Below, one piece after another: positions 58,401-64,000 of a stretch of DNA of 64,000 bases; position 1 is the first letter of the stretch, and every line of letters starts with the position of its first letter. Both the position numbers and the translations under genes were made by a program. Below the pieces are notes generated by a model. The model was not told the DNA's origin. It saw only the letters and a list, made by a program, of their open reading frames with translations, and searched no databases. Source of the stretch: Synechococcus sp. CC9616 (GTDB lineage Bacteria; Cyanobacteriota; Cyanobacteriia; PCC-6307; Cyanobiaceae). Location: assembly GCF_000515235.1 (NCBI RefSeq), contig NZ_KI911558.1, positions 2,145,466-2,209,465 of the forward strand, given 5' to 3'.

Positions 58401-59501
58401 TTAATAAAAGCCTTTCTCAAGCATCTCAAGGGCTTTGGTCCACGACAGAAGGTTGTTTTCTGGTTTAAAGCGTTCTAGAAAGGCTGGCCTTAATATCTCA
58501 TATTTACGGCATAATCTTTTATTCTCTTGAACAGCTTTTTGTAAAAGTAGTGAGAAATCTTTACCAATTAAACACACTTTATTTAGTTCCATATATGAAT
58601 CCATAGGACTTGCTATAGAAATACATCCATGCTGAATCGAGTCTGTGAGTCTGTTATGGCTGACTCCATTTTTAAGAGGATCTTTTGGATTAGAGGGTAT
58701 AAGTGAGATGTGGGAATTGCCAAGTTCTTTGACAAGTTGCTCTGGTTGTCTGTTCGCGTCCCAGGGAACAAATCGCAGAGTCCAGTGTTTTGATTGAGGT
58801 AAGCTTTTTGTCATTTGGTATTTGAATGCATTTAAGGCATTAGTAGACGCCAATACTGTGAGGACATAATTCATGTTTGCGTTTGAATTTTTTGTTAGTG
58901 GGGGCAGGATGTCTTGTAGGTATTCAATATTCTTATCGTTTCCAAACCAGATGAGTCTGCAAATCTGATTGGGCAGTAGCCTTTTGAAAGGCTGTTCTTC
59001 GAATAGTTGTGGATCTGTGATTGTAATTACTCTTGTTTGTGAAGCAACTCTTTTGAGAGCATGTTCCTTCATTTTTTTTGACGGTGTAATTACTAGATCA
59101 GATAAATAGAGTAAGTTTTTATACATTTCTCCGCCTTGATCCGCGTATTCGCAGATATTGTCTGAGTACATGCAGGCTATTTTTGCTCCCTTTCTTTTGA
59201 TGTTAAGGACAACATTTAAATGAAATTGGCAAAACTGATCACCGTTTTCTGTTGTCTTGTCGTGTCGCATCTTGCCGATAAAGCATATATCTGGCTGACT
59301 AATTTTCTCTATTTCTTTAAATGTATATCTTATATTATAAGAGAGAACTTGCAGATCGTAACCATTTTTTTTGAGGCATTTCATGAGTGGAAGTGTCTGC
59401 AGCCTGTCGCTCGCTAGTGTTGTTCTACCCTTCCAAATCGCGTCGGTAATGTCTCGATGCACTCCTGTGCAAGGTATTAAAATAAGTGCTTTCTTATTCA
59501 T
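58401..59501 (-). CDS. Glycosyltransferase-like protein (GT-B/GT4-type), inserted
   Basis: A 366-residue protein. ALILIPCTGVHRDITDAIWK opens a Rossmann-like first half; LYLSDLVITPSKKMKEHAL and RLIWFGNDKNIEYLQDILPP lead into the second half, where SLIPSNPKDPLKNGVSHNR and QHGCISIASPMDSYMEL match the donor region of glycogen-synthase-like transferases. The gene is strongly AT-rich inside GC-rich surroundings. It starts ten bases after the smpB copy 2 stop on the same strand and probably depends on that promoter. Confidence 0.7.
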   Translation of the reverse strand: MNKKALILIPCTGVHRDITDAIWKGRTTLASDRLQTLPLMKCLKKNGYDLQVLSYNIRYTFKEIEKISQPDICFIGKMRHDKTTENGDQFCQFHLNVVLNIKRKGAKIACMYSDNICEYADQGGEMYKNLLYLSDLVITPSKKMKEHALKRVASQTRVITITDPQLFEEQPFKRLLPNQICRLIWFGNDKNIEYLQDILPPLTKNSNANMNYVLTVLASTNALNAFKYQMTKSLPQSKHWTLRFVPWDANRQPEQLVKELGNSHISLIPSNPKDPLKNGVSHNRLTDSIQHGCISIASPMDSYMELNKVCLIGKDFSLLLQKAVQENKRLCRKYEILRPAFLERFKPENNLLSWTKALEMLEKGFY

Positions 59502-59511
59502 GAATATATTG

Positions 59512-60006
59512 TTAATTTATCGCTTTAATGTCACTATAACTTTCACCTGACTGTTTTTCTTTTGCGGTTGCGCGTTTGTCAAGCAACTTCCGGCCTTGGT
59601 CTAGGCTATTCGTGATTTTGATCCACGACCCTTTGAGATGAAGATTGAGCGGGATCAGCGCCAGACCTTTCTGATCGAGTTGGCCACATAGCTTGTCGAT
59701 TTCGCGGCGATGGGCCAGCAGTTTTCGGGTGCGTAGTGGGTCGTCATTGAAATAGCTGCCGGCATGGCTGTGGGGAGAGATGTGCACGTTCATGAGTTGC
59801 AGCTCTCCGTTCCGGATCAGGCAGAAACCATCCCGGAGATTGGCTTTACCGGCCCGGATGGATTTCACCTCAGTGCCGACCAACTCGATTCCTGTTTCCA
59901 GTGTTTCGAGAATCTCGTTCTGGTGGCGGGCCTGCCTGTTGTCCGCCAGAAGCCGATTGGCCGCAGCCCGTGCCGCCGCTGCGGCCTTTTTTCCTCCTTT
60001 CGCCAT
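59512..60006 (-). CDS. smpB: SmpB, copy 2 with altered C-terminal tail
   Basis: ATG 60006 gives 164 residues. Residues 1 to about 105 differ from copy 1 at only two visible positions (HQNEIL for HQYEIL, YFNDDP for YFNHDP). After that it diverges: [50 protein letters not shown]. The basic tail that copy 1 ends with ([11 protein letters not shown]) is replaced by an acidic/neutral end, so tail function in trans-translation may be impaired. It is divergent from ruvB, the usual neighbour, and followed by the inserted glycosyltransferase. Confidence 0.9.
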   Translation of the reverse strand: MAKGGKKAAAAARAAANRLLADNRQARHQNEILETLETGIELVGTEVKSIRAGKANLRDGFCLIRNGELQLMNVHISPHSHAGSYFNDDPLRTRKLLAHRREIDKLCGQLDQKGLALIPLNLHLKGSWIKITNSLDQGRKLLDKRATAKEKQSGESYSDIKAIN

Positions 60007-60036
60007 GGCGCTGTCTGCCTTCCCCGACCCTATCCA
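59685..60036. repeat. Duplicated block, smpB 5' half plus upstream region (copy 2)
   Basis: Partner of 57,604-57,955 in direct orientation. The sharp change from near identity to strong divergence inside one gene points to partial conversion or a recent short recombination tract. Confidence 0.9.
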
Positions 60037-60056
60037 GGTCTCGGTACCCTGCTTGC

Positions 60057-61115
60057 ATGGCGATTGTCTCCTCCAGCGCAGATCGCAGTCGTCCGTCAAT
60101 GGAGCGCCCCTCGAATGAGGTGCTCAATTCCTCTCCCACGCCCGACGAGGTTGGCTCCAGGCCTGATGACGGACTGCGTCCGCGCCGCCTGGACGACTAC
60201 ATCGGACAATCAGAACTGAAGCAGGTTCTTGGGATTGCTGTACAGGCGTCGAGCGCTCGCGGTGATGCCCTCGATCACGTCTTGCTGTACGGGCCCCCTG
60301 GCCTGGGCAAAACCACCATGGCTCTGGTGCTGGCTGAGGAGCTTGGGGTCTCCTGCAGGATCACCAGTGCTCCGGCACTGGAGCGCCCGAGGGACATTGT
60401 CGGGCTGCTGGTGAATCTGCAGCCAAGGGAGCTGCTGTTCATCGATGAAATCCACCGCCTCACAAGGGTTGCCGAAGAGCTTCTCTACCCGGCGATGGAA
60501 GACCGCCGCCTGGATCTCACGGTTGGCAAGGGCAGTACAGCCCGCACGCGATCACTGGAGCTCCCCCCGTTCACGTTGGTGGGCGCTACGACCCGCGCCG
60601 GTTCACTCAGCTCGCCACTGCGCGATCGCTTTGGCTTGATCCAGCGACTGGAGTTTTACGAACAAGCCGATCTCGAGGCGATCGTGGCGCGAACCGCCGG
60701 TTTGCTGGGGGTCTCACTGACGAGTTCTGCCTGTTCCAGACTTGCCGGATGCAGTCGAGGTACTCCACGGATCGCCAACCGTTTGCTGCGACGGGTCCGG
60801 GACGTGGCCAGCGTTCAGGGTTCCCAGGAAGCGATCGACGAGGCACTCGTGGCCCAGGCCTTGAGCCTGCATCGTGTCGATCATCGAGGCCTTGATGCCA
60901 GCGACCGGCGCCTGCTCACGTTGTTGATTGATCAGCATGGAGGTGGGCCCGTCGGCCTGGAGACGCTGGCGGCCGCTCTGGGTGAAGACGCCTCCACCCT
61001 GGAGTCCGTTGTGGAACCGTTCCTGCTGCAGCAGGGCCTGCTGATGCGCACACCCCGTGGACGCATGGTCACCGATGCAGCGCGCGCCCATCTCGATGGA
61101 GCAGAGGCGGCATGA
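60057..61115 (+). CDS. ruvB: Holliday junction branch-migration helicase RuvB
   Basis: ATG 60057 ([20 protein letters not shown]) gives 352 residues; upstream in-frame sequence is a shadow of smp[21 protein letters not shown], Walker [21 protein letters not shown], Walker [21 protein letters not shown] and sensor [18 protein letters not shown] are clear. The N-terminal ~45 residues before PRRLDDY are a variable extension. It drives branch migration with RuvA. The stop overlaps the TPR gene by four bases. Confidence 0.96.
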   Translation: MAIVSSSADRSRPSMERPSNEVLNSSPTPDEVGSRPDDGLRPRRLDDYIGQSELKQVLGIAVQASSARGDALDHVLLYGPPGLGKTTMALVLAEELGVSCRITSAPALERPRDIVGLLVNLQPRELLFIDEIHRLTRVAEELLYPAMEDRRLDLTVGKGSTARTRSLELPPFTLVGATTRAGSLSSPLRDRFGLIQRLEFYEQADLEAIVARTAGLLGVSLTSSACSRLAGCSRGTPRIANRLLRRVRDVASVQGSQEAIDEALVAQALSLHRVDHRGLDASDRRLLTLLIDQHGGGPVGLETLAAALGEDASTLESVVEPFLLQQGLLMRTPRGRMVTDAARAHLDGAEAA

Positions 61116-61885
61116 TCCGTTTGGCTCTCGCGTTGACACTGCTTTTGCAGTTTCTTTTGCCGCCTTCAGTGTTGGCGGAGACCTATCGGTCGCTCTACGA
61201 CCAGGCACTGATGGCCAGCCAGGCCGGAGACTTCGCCCGGGCTTTGCCGCTCTGGGATCAGCTGCTCGATCTCGAGCCCAGGGATGCAGCTGCTCTGAGC
61301 AATCGAGGAAACGTGCGCCTGGCTCTCGGCGATCCCGATGGAGCGATAGAAGATCAGTCCCGCGCCATCGCATTGGCTCCCGCTGAAATCGACCCCCATC
61401 TCAATCGGGGGACGGCTGAGGAGGCCCTCCAGGACTGGTCAGCGGCGGCCAATGACTATCTCTGGATCCTGGAGCGGGATCCAGAGGACCCATCTGCTCT
61501 CTACAACCTCGGCAATGTGCGGGGATCTGAGCAGGACTGGACGTCTGCCCGTCAGCTGTTCGGCGAAGCCTTCAGTGTGCGGCCGGGATTTGCCATGGCC
61601 CGCTCCAGTGAAGCCCTGGCAGCCTGGCAGGAGGGTGATCTGGGATGGGCGGAGGCCGAACTGCGCAAGTTGATTCGCCGTTACCCGATGTTTGCCGATG
61701 CCCGCGCTGCACTCAGCGGCCTGCTGTGGCGACAGGGTTCCTCCGGAGAGGCGGAAAGTCACTGGGCCGCCGCTGCAGGGCTCGACCAGCGATACCGGCA
61801 ACTCGACTGGTTGCTCGAGATTCGCCGCTGGCCCCCACAGCCTGCCGCCGATCTGATGGCCTTTCTGGCTCTCGAGGAGCGATGA
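61112..61885 (+). CDS. Exported TPR protein
   Basis: A 257-residue protein. A signal peptide, [20 protein letters not shown], is followed by about five TPR units ([60 protein letters not shown]). It is a probable lumenal or periplasmic assembly scaffold. It overlaps ruvB and the M20 gene by four bases on each side, so three genes share one transcript. Confidence 0.8.
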   Translation: MIRLALALTLLLQFLLPPSVLAETYRSLYDQALMASQAGDFARALPLWDQLLDLEPRDAAALSNRGNVRLALGDPDGAIEDQSRAIALAPAEIDPHLNRGTAEEALQDWSAAANDYLWILERDPEDPSALYNLGNVRGSEQDWTSARQLFGEAFSVRPGFAMARSSEALAAWQEGDLGWAEAELRKLIRRYPMFADARAALSGLLWRQGSSGEAESHWAAAAGLDQRYRQLDWLLEIRRWPPQPAADLMAFLALEER

Positions 61886-63051
61886 GTCATCACGAGCTGC
61901 TGGATCGGGACCTGACGCAGCTGATTGAGTTGCGGCGTCATCTGCATGCTCATCCTGAGCTCAGCGGCCAGGAGCATCAAACGGCGGCGCTGATCGCCGG
62001 CGAGTTGCGTGATCTGGGATGGCAGGTGCAGGAAGGGGTTGGACGAACCGGTGTTCTGGCCGAACTCGGACCCAGCTCTGCTCCCCTGGTTGGTCTGCGC
62101 GTGGATATGGACGCACTGCCGGTGGAAGAACGCACGGGTCTTGCGTTCGCCTCCAAACAGCAGGGGGTCATGCATGCCTGCGGACACGACATCCATACCT
62201 GCATTGGTCTCGGCGTGGCGCGCATGCTGGCAGCGGAGTCCGCTTTGCAGGCACGGGTCAGGCTTTTGTTTCAGCCAGCAGAGGAGCTGGCAAAGGGCGC
62301 CATCTGGATGCGGGATGCCGGTGCCACCGAGGGACTGCAAGCCCTGTTCGGAGTTCACGTGGTGCCGGATCTGCCTGCCGGAACCGTGGGTGTGCGCAGT
62401 GGTTGCCTGACCGCAGCCGCCGGTGAGTTGGAGATCACCGTGAACGGTGTTGGCGGCCATGGGGCTCGACCCCATCAGTCCGTTGATGCGATCTGGTTGG
62501 CTGCCAGGGTGGTCACGGAGTTGCAGCAATGCATCTCGCGACGGCTAAATGCTCTCCAGCCAGTGGTGATCAGCTTCGGGAAGATTGAAGGTGGCAAGGC
62601 CTTCAACGTGATTGCTGATCAGGTGCGTCTTCTCGGTACGGTGCGCTGCCTTGATGTGGAGCAACATCAGCAGTTGCCCCAGTGGATCGAACAAACCGTG
62701 GAAGAGATCTGCCGCAGTGGCGGTGGCCAGGCGCAGGTTCGCTATCGATGCATTGCTCCCCCCGTCTGGAATGACGTTGCGCTGACGTCCCTGCTGGAAA
62801 CCGCTGCGGTGGGTTGTCTGGGTCGCGAGTCTGTCCTTCCCGTGGACCTTCCGTCCTTGGGTGCTGAGGATTTCGCGGAATTGCTGAGGGATGTGCCCGG
62901 CACGATGATGCGTCTGGGTGTCGCGGGGCCACAGGGATGTGCGCCGCTTCACAACGGTGCCTTTGATCCTGATGAACGGGCCCTTGGCGTTGGCGTCCGC
63001 GTGCTCACCGCAACGCTGCTGGCCTGGATGGAGCGGGGGGTGAACGGATGA
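61882..63051 (+). CDS. M20-family amidohydrolase/peptidase
   Basis: ATG 61882 overlaps the TPR stop and gives 389 residues. LRRHLHAHPELSGQEHQTAA, GLRVDMDALPVEERTGLAF and VMHACGHDIHTCIGLGVARM carry the metal ligands, and GVGGHGARPHQSVDAIWLAA the dimerisation-domain His. The family includes hippurate, N-acyl-amino-acid and IAA-conjugate hydrolases; the substrate cannot be fixed from sequence. Confidence 0.92.
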   Translation: MSHHELLDRDLTQLIELRRHLHAHPELSGQEHQTAALIAGELRDLGWQVQEGVGRTGVLAELGPSSAPLVGLRVDMDALPVEERTGLAFASKQQGVMHACGHDIHTCIGLGVARMLAAESALQARVRLLFQPAEELAKGAIWMRDAGATEGLQALFGVHVVPDLPAGTVGVRSGCLTAAAGELEITVNGVGGHGARPHQSVDAIWLAARVVTELQQCISRRLNALQPVVISFGKIEGGKAFNVIADQVRLLGTVRCLDVEQHQQLPQWIEQTVEEICRSGGGQAQVRYRCIAPPVWNDVALTSLLETAAVGCLGRESVLPVDLPSLGAEDFAELLRDVPGTMMRLGVAGPQGCAPLHNGAFDPDERALGVGVRVLTATLLAWMERGVNG

Positions 63052-63266
63052 GGCGGACCGTCACCATCTGGTTGTCCTTCGGGGCGCCGCTGATGATTCT
63101 GTTGGCGGTGCTGGCCAGTCAGCAACGTCAGGGCAATGACCGGGTGCAGGCTCTGCCGGCAGTTCTGGTGGGATCAGGCCTGATCATCAGCAGCGCCGTC
63201 GGCCGCCGCCGACGTCGCGGCAAGCTGCTCAGTGCTCTGCTCAGCAGCCGGGCTCAGCCGGATTGA
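63048..63266 (+). CDS. Small membrane protein
   Basis: A 72-residue protein with two hydrophobic helices (TIWLSFGAPLMILLAVLAS, ALPAVLVGSGLIISSAV) followed by a cluster GRRRRRGKL, placing the C-terminus in the cytoplasm. It overlaps the M20 gene by four bases and is followed three bases later by the HEAT-repeat gene. Function unknown. Confidence 0.65.
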   Translation: MRRTVTIWLSFGAPLMILLAVLASQQRQGNDRVQALPAVLVGSGLIISSAVGRRRRRGKLLSALLSSRAQPD

Positions 63267-63269
63267 TTC

Positions 63270-63902
63270 ATGACCCAGACCCCTGATTCACAACAACCTG
63301 ATCCGCAACAGCCAGATCTCGAGGCCCTGCGCGAGGCGATTGCCAGTGGCGATCCTGTGCGGGCGATGCCGGCCCTGACCCAGCTGCGCTTCTGCACGGA
63401 AGAGGATGCTGTTCCTCTGCTGGTGCTTGGCACTCAGCAGCAGCCGTTCCTGGTGCGATCCCTGAGCTGCAGCGGACTGGGTTACAAGCGCAATGAGGAG
63501 GGCTGGCAGGTTCTCACCCGACTGGTTAAGGGGGATTCCGACCCCAATGTGCGTGCCGAGGCGGCCAACGCGATGGTGAGTTACGGCGTCCAACGTTCCT
63601 GGGAATTGCTCAAAGATGCGTTTACAGCCGATCAGGCCTGGTTGGTGCGCTGCAGCATTCTGTCCGCCTTGGCAGAGCAACCCGACATTGATCCAACCTG
63701 GTTGTTGGAGTTGTCCCGTCATGCCATCGACGATGGCGACGGCACGGTCCGGGTCAGCGGTGCCGAGATCTTGGCGCGTCTGGTCCGTGAGCAGCCGGCG
63801 GATGGACTTGGCGGCACAGCTCGCAGCTTGCTGCAGCCCCTGCAGCAGGACGTTGATCACCGTGTGGTGGCGGCCGCCTTAAACGGTTTGCAAGGCGGCT
63901 GA
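63270..63902 (+). CDS. HEAT-repeat protein, phycobilin lyase/NblB-like
   Basis: A 210-residue helical protein. After a Gln/Pro/Asp N-terminus, HEAT/PBS-lyase-type repeats follow: DPVRAMPALTQLRFCTEEDA, DPNVRAEAANAMVSYGVQRS and DGTVRVSGAEILARLVRE. Such proteins in cyanobacteria include bilin lyases and NblB-like chlorophyll/phycobilin factors, but repeat scaffolds also do other tasks. Last gene of the ruvB operon before the TPP riboswitch. Confidence 0.75.
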   Translation: MTQTPDSQQPDPQQPDLEALREAIASGDPVRAMPALTQLRFCTEEDAVPLLVLGTQQQPFLVRSLSCSGLGYKRNEEGWQVLTRLVKGDSDPNVRAEAANAMVSYGVQRSWELLKDAFTADQAWLVRCSILSALAEQPDIDPTWLLELSRHAIDDGDGTVRVSGAEILARLVREQPADGLGGTARSLLQPLQQDVDHRVVAAALNGLQGG

Positions 63903-63937
63903 AGGTTCGATTCTCCAAACGTTGCTAGTACTTCGAC

Positions 63938-64000
63938 ATCACTAGGGGTGCCTAAGCGTTTCACGACGCCGACAGGCTGAGATCACACCCTCTGAACCTG
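63938..64000 (+). promoter_or_regulatory. TPP riboswitch (THI box), truncated at right edge
   Basis: The conserved elements are present in order: GGGGTGCC (63945-63952), CTGAGA (63977-63982), ACCC and GAACCTG (63994-64000). This is the thiamine pyrophosphate aptamer, reading rightward; its closing P1 arm lies outside the window. A thiamine gene, most likely thiC in cyanobacteria, is expected next. Confidence 0.92.

Noticed and set aside
57380-60120. PSMERPS shared by the kinase C-terminus and the RuvB N-terminus
   Set aside because: The DNA around it does not align beyond a few codons, so I treat it as coincidence rather than evidence of duplication.
63903-63936. GGTTCGATTCTCC resembling a tRNA T-arm
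   Set aside because: No acceptor or anticodon arm upstream; that sequence is inside the HEAT-repeat gene.

Overview
The window looks like a marine picocyanobacterium of the Synechococcus/Cyanobium type. The evidence is the gene order and protein style of the housekeeping genes: secA, a GntR-like regulator next to cysE, gyrB with a tandem crcB pair, mreBCD, lysS, an ergothioneine locus with two small companion proteins, smpB/ruvB, and a TPP riboswitch that probably precedes thiC. A cyanobacterial group-2 sigma factor and an RpaB-like response regulator fit the same picture. Backbone genes are GC-rich and packed with 4-bp ATGA, GTGA or TGATG overlaps. A set of surface-modification genes is visibly AT-rich and probably accessory.

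Layout. Positions 1-11,300 form a mostly AT-rich island: the end of a type-I-like ABC exporter, a cysteine-free RTX-like repeat protein with a decayed copy of its own C-terminus beside it, four glycosyltransferase-type proteins (one a TPR fusion), a TPR protein, a sulfatase and a PAPS sulfotransferase. Positions 11,300-21,500 hold secA, a minus-strand operon joining cysE to a sulfotransferase and two family-2 glycosyltransferases (one frameshifted), a DUF616-type protein, a dienelactone-hydrolase-like protein, infC and miaA. Positions 21,600-38,300 hold gyrB, crcB1/2, a glutathione peroxidase, mgtE, a sigma factor, an AT-rich sulfotransferase/methyltransferase pair, an RND efflux pump and a MoxR-DUF58-transglutaminase cluster. 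Positions 38,300-55,250 hold mutY, a PfkB kinase, tsaE, ahcY, another inserted sulfotransferase, DedA, ssb, mreBCD plus a solute-binding lipoprotein, a response regulator, lysS and egtB/egtD. Positions 55,350-60,100 contain a degenerate Ser/Thr kinase and a local tandem duplication that left two smpB copies, a ruvB 5' remnant, a kinase 3' remnant and an inserted glycosyltransferase. From 60,057 to the end lie ruvB, a TPR protein, an M20 amidohydrolase, a small membrane protein, a HEAT-repeat protein and a truncated TPP riboswitch.

How it fits together. The recurrent accessory theme is sulfated-glycan or glycoprotein surface chemistry: four sulfotransferases, one sulfatase and eight glycosyltransferase-type genes (one frameshifted), partly clustered and partly single genes placed at junctions between core genes. 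The left-end island could export and decorate one RTX-like surface protein. The most unusual loci are the mosaic smpB duplication, a strong terminator hairpin lying inside the 5' end of a sulfotransferase gene, and a kinase-like membrane protein lacking several catalytic residues. All functional statements are read from sequence and from memory of protein families; no database search was run.
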